A stretch of 64,000 nucleotides of DNA from JAVBLD01 sp031553705. Its GTDB lineage: Bacteria > Bacteroidota > Bacteroidia > Bacteroidales > Marinifilaceae. The stretch is taken from assembly GCA_031553705.1 (NCBI GenBank), contig JAVBLD010000019.1:1-64000 (forward strand). Reading direction: 5' to 3'. Under the pieces are notes generated by a model that worked only from the letters and a program-made list of their open reading frames with translations, had not been told where the DNA came from and did no database searches. A program made the position numbers and the translations under genes. Shown here one piece after another: positions 7,733 through 17,635 of the stretch (positions within the stretch are counted from its first letter, which is position 1; each line of letters starts with the position of its first letter).

Positions 7733-10700
7733 ATGAATTTTTTATTTAAAACGTTACGACTTATGAAGTTAGTCGTGTTTTTAATTTTACTGGGGGTGCT
7801 ACGTGTCGGGGCGAATAGCAATGCTCAGGTTTATCGGATCAATTTGGCGTTGGAAAATGTGACGCGGGAGAAAGCAATAGAAGCGATCAAAAAACAGACA
7901 AACCTGGATTTTTTCTTTAGTAACAAAGAGGTCGATGTAAATAAAAAGGTGACCATCTCGGTCAAAGATGCGGCGTTGGAAGATGTATTGAAAGAGATAC
8001 TGGGTGAAGGATACGGATTCCGGCTGGTAGATAATATGGTCGTGATTCGCCCGGTGGCAAAGGATGCACCTCAGGCAAAGCAGATTATCGTCAAAGGGAA
8101 GGTGCTCGATAGCAAGAAAACGCCGATACCCGGAGCAACGGTGCTGGTAAAAGGGACAACAATCGGAACTGCGACGACTGTCGATGGAAATTTTGCGTTG
8201 GCATTGCCTGAAATGACCAATATTGTATTGGTGTTTTCTTTTATCGGCATGGAGACGGTTGAAATAAAGTATACCGGCCAGGCGGAGTTGGATGTGACCC
8301 TAAAAGAGGGTACGACTGAAATGGATGAGGTCGTGGTGACCGGTATTTTCGAGCGGAAAGCGGAGAGCTTTACCGGGTCAGCTGCGACATATAAAGGGGA
8401 TGTGTTAAAAACAGTCAGCAGTCAAAATGTTTTGCAGAGTCTGAAAACATTAGATCCCTCGTTTCATATCGAACAGAATATCCTATACGGTTCTGATCCG
8501 AACCGTCTTCCGGATATAGAGATCCGGGGTAAGTCGAGTATTGTCGGAGTATTAAGTGAGTATGAGGTAAATCCGAACCAACCCCTGTTTATTTTGGACG
8601 GATTTGAAGTCCCGTTGCAGACCGTAATAGATTTGAACATGGAAAGGGTGGCATCGGTCACCTTGCTAAAGGATGCGGCCTCTTCTGCGATCTATGGGTC
8701 GCGCGCTGCTAATGGTGTTGTCGTAATAGAGACCAAAAAGCCGGCGCAGGGTAAGCTTAATTTTTCCTATTCCGGAGATTACTCTATTACAATGCCGGAC
8801 CTGTCTGATTATAATTTGATGAATGCCAGGGAGAAGTTGGAATTTGAATATAAAGCGAGATTATATGTTGGAGGCAATTATGAAACTCAGCTCAAATATG
8901 ATCAGTTGTATAATGAACGTTTAAGACGCGTAGAGAGTGGAATAAATACTTATTGGATGAACGAACCGTTACGAACCGGCTTTTCAAATAAACAATACGT
9001 TTCTCTGAATGGAGGGGATCAGTCAATAAGTTATGCATTGGGGTTAAGTTATAAAAATGAGAATGGAGTGATGGAAAACTCCGGTAATGACGTGTTAGCG
9101 TTTGATTTCCGTTTGCAATACCGTACCCAAAAGTTTTTGTTTATGAATAGCTTTACATTGGATTATTCGGAAATGCAGAATGCTCCCGTCTCATTTCAAG
9201 AATACGCTCAGACAAATCCATATTATTCAAAAGATTTTCAAGGCGATATGCCCCGGTTCTTATTTGTGCCGTCAGAGGCTATCGGTTATACAATCACCAA
9301 CCCATTATATAATGCCAGTCTGAATTATCTTGATCAGGGTGAGAATATCGGTTTTCGTAATTATACCAATATCGAATGGAGGCCGATTGAAGGATTACGC
9401 CTCACAGGTCGTTTGGGGCTGAATAAATCATATAATACGATTGAGAAATTTAAGTCTCCTCTTCATACTGTATTTGAAGATAAACCGAAGTTGGAACGGG
9501 GAGAATATGCAAAAAGAGTCTTTGATAACTGGAATTATGATGCAGAGCTTATCCTGAGTTATAACCGGACGTATGCTGAGAAACACTTAGTGTCAATTGG
9601 AGCAGGAGCAAGGATTAATTCGAATAGATCAAAAAGCGATGAGTATAAGGCTATCGGTTTTTCAGATGATGAGATAATGAATCCTGCATTTGCAACTCAA
9701 TATCCTTTGAATGGTAAGCCTATATATCAAGAGAATACGAGAAGAAGCGCTGATTTCTATGGTATGTTGAATTATTCATATGACGGGCGGTACAGTTTTG
9801 ATTTCTCATATCGCGTGGATGGCTCATCGGTGTTTGGAGCAAAGAAACGGTTTACGGACAGCTGGGCGGTAGGTGTTGCCTGGGAACTTCAGAATGAAAC
9901 TTTTATCGGGGATTGGACTAGTAAGTTGAGACTAAGGGCTTCTGTAGGAAAGGCAGGAAATCAGAATTACAGTAATTATATTTCGCAGACTTCATATATA
10001 TATAATTCTGATTTGCAGAACTTATTCGGCATAGGAGCAGGTATAGGAGAGTATGGTAATCCCAATCTGAAATGGGAGCAGGTATTGAAATATACAATTG
10101 GGGCTGACATTGCTGTATTACATGACCGGTTACGGTTGACAGTGGATTTGTATAAAAATGTAACTGATCCGCTTCTGATTTCAATGGCAACTGCACCGTC
10201 AGTGGGTACGACAATTTATCGTACGAATTTTGGAATTCAGAATACAAAAGGGATAGATGGAACTCTTACTCTTTACCCAATATATCGTCCCGCTGAACGG
10301 ATTACCTGGGCTATCAACCTGAACGGTCGTCACCAGACCCAGGTGTATGATAAGATAGGGAATCGTTTGGATAAACTGAATGAAGAATTACAGAAGTCAT
10401 CCTTAAAACGTTATCTCGACGGAGCAAGTCCTAATGATATCTGGGCAGTTCGTTCTGCCGGAATTGATCCGATGACCGGGAATGAGGTTTACATTAAGAA
10501 AAATGGTGCCTATTCATTTGATTATGATGTGACTGATGAAGCGGTGATTGGAAACACAACTCCACAACTGGAAGGCGTATTAGGAACCAATGTACAATAT
10601 AAAAATCTTAATATCGGACTCTATTTCCGTTACCGGTTGAATGCAGATGTGTTTAATAATCAGCTTTTTGACAAAATCGAGAGAATAAGTTTTGAATCTG

Positions 10701-11044
10701 CAGCAAAATACAACCAGGATAAACGGGCATTGCATGAGCGTTGGCAAAGGCCGGGAGATATATCGCAATATCGCAATATTGAGATATGGCCGAGGGCGGG
10801 TGGAGAACAGCCGCAGGTAAAGACCAGCCGTTATTTGCAGAAGGAGAATTCGATCTCAGGGGAGTCCGTAACCGTAGGATATGAACTTCAGAATAAGCAA
10901 TGGATGAGGGCGGTCAATTTAAAAAATGTGAGAATACAGGCTACAATGAATGAGCTTTTCAGGGCCTCGACGATTAAATCGGAAAGAGGAATTGAGTATC
11001 CATTTGCACGGACAATGACACTTTCATTACGGGCCTCTTTTTAA
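7733..11044 (+). CDS. SusC/RagA-type TonB-dependent outer-membrane transporter with STN domain
   Basis: Outer-membrane barrel that imports a substrate captured by its SusD partner. I place the start at ATG 7733 (1103 residues) because the upstream in-frame TTG at 7643 lies inside a hairpin; MNFLFKTLRL then leads into a normal signal peptide (about 1-32). Domains: STN signalling domain (about 36-106), carboxypeptidase-regulatory-like domain (about 118-190), TonB-box-like DEVVVTGI (198-205), plug (about 213-335, with the SusC signature LLKDAASSAIYGSRAANG at 311-328), then the barrel. The STN domain fits control by the upstream FecR/ECF pair. The substrate is unknown; no glycan or protein-degrading gene is nearby. 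Confidence 0.95.
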   Translation: MNFLFKTLRLMKLVVFLILLGVLRVGANSNAQVYRINLALENVTREKAIEAIKKQTNLDFFFSNKEVDVNKKVTISVKDAALEDVLKEILGEGYGFRLVDNMVVIRPVAKDAPQAKQIIVKGKVLDSKKTPIPGATVLVKGTTIGTATTVDGNFALALPEMTNIVLVFSFIGMETVEIKYTGQAELDVTLKEGTTEMDEVVVTGIFERKAESFTGSAATYKGDVLKTVSSQNVLQSLKTLDPSFHIEQNILYGSDPNRLPDIEIRGKSSIVGVLSEYEVNPNQPLFILDGFEVPLQTVIDLNMERVASVTLLKDAASSAIYGSRAANGVVVIETKKPAQGKLNFSYSGDYSITMPDLSDYNLMNAREKLEFEYKARLYVGGNYETQLKYDQLYNERLRRVESGINTYWMNEPLRTGFSNKQYVSLNGGDQSISYALGLSYKNENGVMENSGNDVLAFDFRLQYRTQKFLFMNSFTLDYSEMQNAPVSFQEYAQTNPYYSKDFQGDMPRFLFVPSEAIGYTITNPLYNASLNYLDQGENIGFRNYTNIEWRPIEGLRLTGRLGLNKSYNTIEKFKSPLHTVFEDKPKLERGEYAKRVFDNWNYDAELILSYNRTYAEKHLVSIGAGARINSNRSKSDEYKAIGFSDDEIMNPAFATQYPLNGKPIYQENTRRSADFYGMLNYSYDGRYSFDFSYRVDGSSVFGAKKRFTDSWAVGVAWELQNETFIGDWTSKLRLRASVGKAGNQNYSNYISQTSYIYNSDLQNLFGIGAGIGEYGNPNLKWEQVLKYTIGADIAVLHDRLRLTVDLYKNVTDPLLISMATAPSVGTTIYRTNFGIQNTKGIDGTLTLYPIYRPAERITWAINLNGRHQTQVYDKIGNRLDKLNEELQKSSLKRYLDGASPNDIWAVRSAGIDPMTGNEVYIKKNGAYSFDYDVTDEAVIGNTTPQLEGVLGTNVQYKNLNIGLYFRYRLNADVFNNQLFDKIERISFESAAKYNQDKRALHERWQRPGDISQYRNIEIWPRAGGEQPQVKTSRYLQKENSISGESVTVGYELQNKQWMRAVNLKNVRIQATMNELFRASTIKSERGIEYPFARTMTLSLRASF

Positions 11045-11112
11045 GAGAGTGAGAGATCAGTGGATGAAAATTCATGGTTAGATTATATGTAATTATAAAA
11101 ATCAACTGATAT

Positions 11113-12546
11113 ATGAAAACGAAAATAATATATTTAATGCTATTACTGGGGATGGCATGTTCCTCATGCGATAGTTTCTTAGATGTTAAGCCGAAAGACA
11201 AAGTGCTTGAGAATCAGATTTATTCATCTGAACTTGGATTTCAAAGGGCATTAAACGGCATCTATATTGGTATGACGACCCCGGATCTGTTTACCGAAAA
11301 CCTTTCATGCGGCATGCTGGATATTATGGGACAACGTTACTATTTGCCACAGGGATCTTCTTCTGCACATTATTATAACATAAGCAATTATAAGTTTGAA
11401 GATACTGATGTGAAGGCGAGGATTGAAAGAATCTGGACAAAGACGTATGAATTGATTGCGGAATGTAATCTTTTTTTGGAACACCTTCAAAAACGAAAAG
11501 ATTTGTTTACAGAGGCGAATTATAAATTATATGCTGGCGAGGCGTATGGGTTAAGAGGTTTTTTACATTTGGAGATGTTGCGTCTGTTTGGTCCTGTATA
11601 CAATGGCGTAGATGAGAAGACAAAAGAATCTATTCCCTATTATGATCATTTCACTAATGTGCCTGTGCCTATTCTGACAGCCGATTCGGCGGCCAAAAGG
11701 GTTATCGAAGATTTGGATACGGCATTGGCATTGCTGAAAGAAGATCCGATCTGTACAGTTGGTATTACAATAGGTTATGGTTTTTGGGATTATCGGAATT
11801 TCAGGATGAACTATTATGCCGTATGGGCTGTAAAAGCACGGGCTTGTTTGCATTTCGGACAGAAAGCAGACGCTTTTAAGATTGCTTCCAGTTTGGTGTC
11901 TGAGTCTAAAGATCCAAGTACAGAAGAACCCAATAATTTTGGTACGGCTTTTAAGGCCGTTGATCGTAATTTGGGTACGAATGATCTGATTTATCAGTCC
12001 GAGCAATTATTCTGTATGCATAATCTGAAGCGTGATGGCCTCTATAAAGCTCTGTTTAGTGAAGACATACAATCTGAAAACAGGCTGAGGGCAACTACTA
12101 AATATGTAAGCGACCTGTATAGAGCACAAGATATCCGCAGAAAGGAATGGAAATTGGATAATGATGGTTATCAGACATTTACAAAGCTTGCTCCGGTAGC
12201 GTATAATAGTAATTATCCATACCGGCATCAGACTCAATCGATACTTCGATTAGGCGAATTATTCCTGGTAGCAGCAGAAGCGGCTACCGATAATGATATC
12301 AGAGAACAATATCTGGATGCATTAAGAATTCTCAGAGGTTTTGAAATAGGAAACATAGATACGGATCTGAATACAATGCTTTATGAAGAGTATCAGCGGG
12401 AATTTTGCGGGGAAGGGCAGTTTTTTTATTACCTGAAAAGGAATAATATACCTTTTGTAACCTTACAGGACGGAGCAGGAAATATAACTCTGACCGGAAG
12501 TTATCAATTGTCTTTACCGGATAGTGAGAAAAAAAATAGGAACTAA
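11113..12546 (+). CDS. SusD/RagB-family substrate-binding lipoprotein
   Basis: Surface lipoprotein that forms the lid over the SusC barrel and captures the ligand. It has 477 residues, a lipoprotein signal with candidate acylated cysteines C16 or C19, and the opening SCDSFLDVKPKDKV, which is the typical SusD N-terminus. The helical TPR-like core includes YGLRGFLHLEMLRLFGP near 143-159, a conserved SusD feature. It starts 68 bases after susC and 15 bases before the DUF4843 gene, so all are probably one transcript. At 477 residues it is shorter than many glycan-binding SusD proteins (often over 520). Confidence 0.94.
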   Translation: MKTKIIYLMLLLGMACSSCDSFLDVKPKDKVLENQIYSSELGFQRALNGIYIGMTTPDLFTENLSCGMLDIMGQRYYLPQGSSSAHYYNISNYKFEDTDVKARIERIWTKTYELIAECNLFLEHLQKRKDLFTEANYKLYAGEAYGLRGFLHLEMLRLFGPVYNGVDEKTKESIPYYDHFTNVPVPILTADSAAKRVIEDLDTALALLKEDPICTVGITIGYGFWDYRNFRMNYYAVWAVKARACLHFGQKADAFKIASSLVSESKDPSTEEPNNFGTAFKAVDRNLGTNDLIYQSEQLFCMHNLKRDGLYKALFSEDIQSENRLRATTKYVSDLYRAQDIRRKEWKLDNDGYQTFTKLAPVAYNSNYPYRHQTQSILRLGELFLVAAEAATDNDIREQYLDALRILRGFEIGNIDTDLNTMLYEEYQREFCGEGQFFYYLKRNNIPFVTLQDGAGNITLTGSYQLSLPDSEKKNRN

Positions 12547-12561
12547 ATAAAAGTATACATT

Positions 12562-13347
12562 ATGAAAAAGCTAGGATTAATTTTTGTGCTATTCATAGCT
12601 GTTTGGGGATGTTCTGAAGATAAATTGGATACATACAGTGGAACCAGCTGTATTTATTTTGCTCCGTACTTAGACGGTTCTTGGAAGGATACAACCCAGT
12701 TCAGTTTTACAAATTTTTTTGTAACGGATACGGTTATCCGTATAAAGGTACAGGCATTAGGAAAAGTTTCGGATCAGCCTCGTTCCTTTAAAGTAATGAT
12801 GGAAAATACAACTGCAACACCAGGAGTTCATTTTGATGCATTGCAGTCGGAGTATGTACTTAAAGCAGGCGCGACCTCTGCTGTTATACCGATAAAGTTA
12901 TACAGGCATGCCGATTTGTTGGATACGGTATTGTCCATATCGCTTTATCTGGCCCCCAGTGAAAATTTTGACCAGGTTATGCCGAGAAAGATTGATTCAT
13001 ATACAAAGAAAGAGGTTGACGTTAGAAGACAAGTGTTAACGTTTTCCGATATGATTATCAAGCCTGTCTATTGGGATATGTTTGATATGTTTTATGGCTT
13101 GGGCTATTGGTCAACGACTAAATTTGTATTTATGAATAAATTGTGCGAGATCGATCCATTGTTTTGGTATGGCATGCCCAATCTTGGAAAAGTTAGTGCT
13201 ACTGCTAATTATATGAAGAATTATTTGAATGAGATGGCCCTTCAAGGTTGGGAATATGCAATAAAAGATCCTAAAGGTCCTAAAGGTTATATGACCGTGA
13301 ATGGAGTTAATATTCCTGCATCTTTCCCCGATTTATCAGGGAACTGA
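12562..13347 (+). CDS. DUF4843 lipoprotein
   Basis: A 261-residue lipoprotein (signal MKKLGLIFVLFIAVWGC, acylated C17). The pattern of beta-rich sequence with VTDTVIRIKVQALG, a segment resembling Calx-beta-like repeats, and a C-terminal WDMFDMFYGLGYWS stretch fits the DUF4843 family. These proteins are found almost only downstream of SusC/SusD pairs and are assumed to be surface accessory proteins. It follows susD by 15 bases. Exact function unknown. Confidence 0.82.
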   Translation: MKKLGLIFVLFIAVWGCSEDKLDTYSGTSCIYFAPYLDGSWKDTTQFSFTNFFVTDTVIRIKVQALGKVSDQPRSFKVMMENTTATPGVHFDALQSEYVLKAGATSAVIPIKLYRHADLLDTVLSISLYLAPSENFDQVMPRKIDSYTKKEVDVRRQVLTFSDMIIKPVYWDMFDMFYGLGYWSTTKFVFMNKLCEIDPLFWYGMPNLGKVSATANYMKNYLNEMALQGWEYAIKDPKGPKGYMTVNGVNIPASFPDLSGN

Positions 13348-13456
13348 TTTAATTCTATAAAGATATGGATATGAAATCCTTATGGAAAACATTCACCAAA
13401 GGGCATGAATAGACCTGAGGGTTCCATACAACCTAAAAAAATAAAATTATATATGT

Positions 13457-15007
13457 ATGAAAACAGATAAATTATTTGCCATAATAAGTTTACTTCTGGC
13501 GGGTTTGTATCTCTCTTGTTATGATGATAAAGGGAATTATGATTATGCCTGGATGCCGGAGGTTCATTTCCTGACCATTAATGATACTGTTATAGGGCGG
13601 GGAGAGGTTTTAACCATCGATCCGAAGTTTGTTGCCGAAAAAGCAAAGAATCACTATAGTACTGTTTACGAGAATGTTCAGTTGAACCCGGATAATTATA
13701 CCTATGAATGGAAGGCTGAAAAGCTCAATGCAGGTAGTGAGACCGGAGAGAAACGTTTTATTCTCAGTGAAGAAAAGATCCTGGATACTACAATATTATT
13801 GCAGATCAGGACCGAGCCTTATTTGGTGACCTATACGATGAAAGAAAAGAAAACGGGAATTGCCTATAAGACCGGTTTCAAACTAACTGTATCCGGTGGA
13901 ATTTACGATGGCTTTTTCTTTTTGACTGAAGATGAGAATAAGCAGGTTGAGCTGGAGATGTATGGGCGGAATATTGCCTTAAATAGGTTTTTGGAAAAAG
14001 GGATGTTGCAAAAATCCGGATTCCCTTACAGGGGGGGAGGAGCTAATTGTATATGTTATTATGTTGCGTCGAACAATGCTAAGAAGCTGTGGGTTGCTAC
14101 AGGGGAAGCTACCGGTTGGTTGGATATAGTGAATTATGAATGGAAGAGCACAAGTGTTGCTCGTATGCTTATGGCTAAACCGGAACCGATTTCCTATACT
14201 TTTAAGAATATAGTGGGCGGGTTATACTTTTTCACCGAAAACGGGCAGATGCACCCTTTAAACAACTATGATATTATGTCTACAGATGTCGGATATGTCG
14301 GAGGGCGCAAGATTCAATTATATCCCGGAGTCGCTTCTTATCAAATGGGAGTCTTAGTTTATGATAAAACAAATAAACGCTTTGTGACCTTTAAATGGAG
14401 TACTATGATGGGAGGAGATAGCGATTGTAAGACGATAGGGGAACCGGAAGCGGCTACCGGTAAGGAATTGCTCTATATGCAAAAGATATTCAAAGAGGCA
14501 TTTACAATAGCTGTAATGAAAAGTGAAACCGGTGAATTATGGAGATATACTTATTTTGATGAAAAATTCAGCCCGTTTACACCTAAGTTAGCTGAGAGTC
14601 CCGTTCTGTTGTCGAACAGCGGACAATTGGCAAATGCCGAACAGATTGTAATAGATAACAACAATGGTTTCATCTATTTTTCGGTAGGAAGCCAATTGTA
14701 TGTATATCGCAGTGGGCAGGGAGCCCAACCTGTTGCGATAAGAGATGACGAAGGGCAGCCAATACAAATTACTGCTCCGATAGTCAAATTGCAGACTATT
14801 CAGTTATCTACCTATAATAAGCCTGCATATTATGTTCAGTATAATGATTGCATCATGGTCGCAACTTATGATAGTTCGAAGGGAGATGCCGGAGGGACAT
14901 GTTACCTGCTTCGACCGAATCCGGTAGAGAGTAAGGACTTGACTTTATATGAAGAACCGATTACCGGCCTGGGGAAGGTGAAAAGCATCTCCTATCAGCA
15001 CAGATGA
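13457..15007 (+). CDS. PKD-like family lipoprotein
   Basis: A 516-residue lipoprotein (lipobox LYLSC, C21) that opens with YDDKGNYDYAW, typical of the PKD-like lipoprotein family encoded after DUF4843 genes. The N-terminal part (about 30-150) looks like an Ig/PKD beta-sandwich; the rest (about 150-510) has repeated short strands with aromatic residues and may be a beta-propeller-like binding domain. It is the last gene of the locus, 109 bases after the DUF4843 gene, and is followed by a strong terminator. Probably surface-exposed and involved in binding the same ligand as SusCD; this is inferred from position. Confidence 0.85.
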   Translation: MKTDKLFAIISLLLAGLYLSCYDDKGNYDYAWMPEVHFLTINDTVIGRGEVLTIDPKFVAEKAKNHYSTVYENVQLNPDNYTYEWKAEKLNAGSETGEKRFILSEEKILDTTILLQIRTEPYLVTYTMKEKKTGIAYKTGFKLTVSGGIYDGFFFLTEDENKQVELEMYGRNIALNRFLEKGMLQKSGFPYRGGGANCICYYVASNNAKKLWVATGEATGWLDIVNYEWKSTSVARMLMAKPEPISYTFKNIVGGLYFFTENGQMHPLNNYDIMSTDVGYVGGRKIQLYPGVASYQMGVLVYDKTNKRFVTFKWSTMMGGDSDCKTIGEPEAATGKELLYMQKIFKEAFTIAVMKSETGELWRYTYFDEKFSPFTPKLAESPVLLSNSGQLANAEQIVIDNNNGFIYFSVGSQLYVYRSGQGAQPVAIRDDEGQPIQITAPIVKLQTIQLSTYNKPAYYVQYNDCIMVATYDSSKGDAGGTCYLLRPNPVESKDLTLYEEPITGLGKVKSISYQHR

Positions 15008-15062
15008 TTTTAAGGAAAATAATCCGATTGGCAATCGCCTGAATTCTTTTTTTGATTAGGAT

Positions 15063-15094
15063 CTCCCTGCCGTCCATTACGGCAGGGAGTTTTT
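15063..15094 (+). terminator. Terminator of the susCD locus
   Basis: Perfect 11-bp GC-rich stem (15063-15073 with 15079-15089, loop of 5) followed by TTTTT at 15090-15094, 56 bases after the PKD-like gene. A classic intrinsic terminator. Confidence 0.85.
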
Positions 15095-15111
15095 GATTGG
15101 GAATTTTCTGC

Positions 15112-15148
15112 GAATAAAAAATTGCCCGTTTTATTTCCAGGCAATTTT
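15112..15148 (-). terminator. Terminator of the 2-oxoacid oxidoreductase operon
   Basis: 9-bp stem (15118-15126 with 15140-15148). Read on the minus strand it is followed by a T-rich run, and it lies 22 bases past the stop of the gamma-subunit gene. Confidence 0.75.
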
Positions 15149-15169
15149 ATGATTATAGAGAAAAATTTT

Positions 15170-15721
15170 TCAGATCTTATTTACCGTTTCGACACGGGCC
15201 ATTCCGGTTTGAACTGCTTCGATGTTCATCGGGATCAGGCTATGGTGCCGGGCGGGCAGAGATTTCTGTAATCCTTTTTCAAGGTTATCCAGTTGAATGA
15301 CCGGTTTCACTTTCAGAAAGCCCCCTAAAATGATCATATTGAACACTTTCGGGTTACCTCCTTCGGCAGCCAGTTTTGCCCCGTCGATACGGTAGATATT
15401 GATATCTTTACGTGTCGGATGGTTTATAATACCATTGGAGTCGTATATCAGCGTACCTCCCGGTTTTATCTGCTTTTCGAATTTATCCAGTGATTGCTGA
15501 TTCAGGATGATGGCCGAATCGAAGCGGGTCAGCACCGGCGAGCTGATGCGATCGTCGCTGATGATCACCGTGACGTTGGCTGTACCTCCGCGCATTTCAG
15601 GTCCGTAGGAGGGCATCCATGATACTTCCTGTCCTTGCATGATGCCTGAGTAAGCGAGGATCTTTCCCATTGAGAGAACGCCTTGTCCGCCAAATCCTGC
15701 TATAATGATCTCTTCTGTCAT
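15170..15721 (-). CDS. 2-oxoacid:ferredoxin oxidoreductase, gamma subunit
   Basis: Catalytic-domain subunit of the four-subunit enzyme that oxidatively decarboxylates a 2-oxoacid to acyl-CoA and reduces ferredoxin. I use ATG 15721 (183 residues), where MTEEIIIAGFGGQGVLS is the family's normal start; a longer frame to 15832 would overlap the beta-subunit gene. GFGGQGVLSMGK (residues about 8-19) and the EVSWMPSYGPEMRGG motif (about 32-46) are standard for the gamma domain. Gene order in transcription is ferredoxin, alpha, beta, gamma. The annotation tradition for this form varies between Vor (branched-chain) and Kor (2-oxoglutarate). Confidence 0.92.
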   Translation of the reverse strand: MTEEIIIAGFGGQGVLSMGKILAYSGIMQGQEVSWMPSYGPEMRGGTANVTVIISDDRISSPVLTRFDSAIILNQQSLDKFEKQIKPGGTLIYDSNGIINHPTRKDINIYRIDGAKLAAEGGNPKVFNMIILGGFLKVKPVIQLDNLEKGLQKSLPARHHSLIPMNIEAVQTGMARVETVNKI

Positions 15722-15774
15722 AGCATTAATTTTTAATTTTATATTTGTTTTTCTTGTATCGGAAGAAGCTCTCT

Positions 15775-16542
15775 TTAACGGTCTTTGATATCTCCGAGCG
15801 GATATTTCTGGAACATGTGTTCCTTCATCCACTTGTTGGCTTCAACAGGTGACATTTTCCAACCGGAGTTACAGGTACCCACGATTTCAACAAATGAGGT
15901 TCCTTTTTGAAGACGCGTGTTCTGGAATGCCTTTTTGATCGCGTTTTTTGCTTTTCTGACGGCTCCCGGTGCTTCAACGCTCTGGCGGGTAACGAAGCAG
16001 GTTCCGTCAAGTTGTGCAATCAATTCGGTGATCTTCATCGGATAACCGTTTAATTTTGCATCCCGGCCATAGGGCGTAGTAGCGGTTACCTGTCCCAGCA
16101 AGGTAGTAGGAGCCATTTGTCCGCCGGTCATCCCGTAGATGGCGTTGTTGATGAATATTACCACGATGTTTTCTCCCCGGTTGCAGGCGTGCATGATCTC
16201 TCCGCAGCCAATGGAGGCAAGGTCGCCGTCTCCCTGATAGGTAAATACATATTTTCCCGGTTCTATCCGGGCGATGCCGGTAGCTACGGCCGGCGCTCTT
16301 CCGTGCGCAGCCTCCGCCCAGTCGATGTCAATGTAGTTGTAGGCCAATACGCCGCATCCTACCGGTGAAACACCGATGGTCTGATCCTGTATGCCCAACT
16401 CTTCAACAACTTCTGCAATCAATTTATGTACTACTCCGTGTGTACATCCCGGACAGTAGTGCATTACATTTTCAGTGAGGAGCTTACTCTTTTTGAGTAT
16501 AATATTTTCCTCTTTTATAATATCATTTAGATCGATAGCCAT
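15775..16542 (-). CDS. 2-oxoacid:ferredoxin oxidoreductase, beta (TPP-binding) subunit
   Basis: Binds thiamine diphosphate and a 4Fe-4S cluster for 2-oxoacid cleavage. It has 255 residues with HYCPGCTHG (about 28-36) giving cluster cysteines, the TPP motif YQGDGDLASIG and the downstream VIFINNAIYGMTGGQ. A further conserved cysteine lies at the C-terminal GTCNSGW. It starts three bases after the alpha-subunit stop. The substrate cannot be set from sequence alone; this short beta with a separate gamma is the Vor/Kor-type arrangement. Confidence 0.95.
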   Translation of the reverse strand: MAIDLNDIIKEENIILKKSKLLTENVMHYCPGCTHGVVHKLIAEVVEELGIQDQTIGVSPVGCGVLAYNYIDIDWAEAAHGRAPAVATGIARIEPGKYVFTYQGDGDLASIGCGEIMHACNRGENIVVIFINNAIYGMTGGQMAPTTLLGQVTATTPYGRDAKLNGYPMKITELIAQLDGTCFVTRQSVEAPGAVRKAKNAIKKAFQNTRLQKGTSFVEIVGTCNSGWKMSPVEANKWMKEHMFQKYPLGDIKDR

Positions 16543-16545
16543 ATC

Positions 16546-17619
16546 TTATCTGATTTTTTTAAGTGCTTCAACAATCTCTTCCGGGGTGTGGATAGCTCCT
16601 CCCATACGGCCGAAGTGCTCTACTTTAGTCCGGCCGTTTACTGCCAGCCGTACGTCTTCCACCATCTGTCCGGCGCTCATTTCTACTGCAAGCATTGCTT
16701 TTACCTGGCTGCACATCGCTGCAATAGCTTCCGTCGGGAACGGATATAGGGTGATCGGGCGTAATAAGCCTACTTTGATGCCCTCTTTGCGGGCCAGTTC
16801 TATTGATTTCTGGCATATCCGGGCGCTGGAACCGTAAGCGATGAAGAGGTATTCCGCATCGTCACAATATAGTTTCTCAAAACGCACTTCATTTTTTTCA
16901 ATTTCCCTGTACTTCCGTTGTAATTTCAGGTTGAATTGTTCCTGTCTTGAAGCATCCAGTTCCAACGAGGTTATGATGTGCTGTTTGCGGTTCTTTCTTC
17001 CGGTCAATGCCCAGTCGCCTGACATTTTTTCGATGGTTTCGTCTGTCCATCTCGGTTTTATCGGCGCTAATGTCACCTTTTCCATCATTTGACCGATGAT
17101 GCCGTCTGCCAGGATCATTGCCGGGTTTCTATATTTGAACGCCAGTTCGAAGCCTAAATCGACAAAGTCATTCATTTCCTGTACGGATGCGGGCGCTAAT
17201 ACGATCAGATGGTAATCGCCGTGTCCACCTCCTTTAACAGCCTGGAAATAGTCGCTCTGGGCAGGCTGGATAGTGCCTAAGCCGGGGCCTCCCCTGGAAA
17301 CATTAACTACAAGACAGGGCAATTCGGCTCCTGCCAGATAGGTAAGTCCTTCTTGTTTTAAGCTTATCCCTGGGCTTGATGATGAGGTCATGATTTTTTT
17401 GCCGCAGGCTGCTCCTCCGTATACCATGTTTATGGCGGCGACTTCGCTTTCGGCCTGTAATACGGTCATTCCGGTTTCTTCCCAGGGTTTACGTATCATA
17501 AGCGTCTCCATAATTTCCGATTGTGGTGTAATAGGATAGCCGAAATAACCGTCACATCCGCAGCGAATGGCTGCTTCAGCAATTACTTCATTGCCTTTCA
17601 TTAATTTTACTTCTGCCAT
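16546..17619 (-). CDS. 2-oxoacid:ferredoxin oxidoreductase, alpha subunit (VorB/KorA-like)
   Basis: Alpha subunit with the pyrimidine-binding and CoA-side domains. I start at ATG 17619 (357 residues, MAEVKLMKGNEVIAEAA), the common start, rather than ATG 17646, which overlaps the ferredoxin gene. Motifs: GYPITPQSE (about 27-35), the ESEVAAINMVYGGAACGKK stretch (about 57-75), and SRGGPGLGT (about 109-117). Commonly labelled 3-methyl-2-oxobutanoate dehydrogenase subunit VorB in Bacteroidota; 2-oxoglutarate is the main alternative substrate. In transcription order it lies between the ferredoxin and beta genes. Confidence 0.94.
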   Translation of the reverse strand: MAEVKLMKGNEVIAEAAIRCGCDGYFGYPITPQSEIMETLMIRKPWEETGMTVLQAESEVAAINMVYGGAACGKKIMTSSSSPGISLKQEGLTYLAGAELPCLVVNVSRGGPGLGTIQPAQSDYFQAVKGGGHGDYHLIVLAPASVQEMNDFVDLGFELAFKYRNPAMILADGIIGQMMEKVTLAPIKPRWTDETIEKMSGDWALTGRKNRKQHIITSLELDASRQEQFNLKLQRKYREIEKNEVRFEKLYCDDAEYLFIAYGSSARICQKSIELARKEGIKVGLLRPITLYPFPTEAIAAMCSQVKAMLAVEMSAGQMVEDVRLAVNGRTKVEHFGRMGGAIHTPEEIVEALKKIR

Positions 17620-17635
17620 TTTCGGTAGTTTTTGT

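Noticed and set aside
13365..13412. 15-codon ORF between the DUF4843 and PKD-like genes
   Set aside because: No family match or signal; likely chance, though it may be leftover sequence of the operon.
15722..15832. 37-residue upstream extension of the gamma subunit
   Set aside because: Basic, unconserved sequence overlapping the beta gene; MTEEIIIAGFGGQGVLS is the family start.
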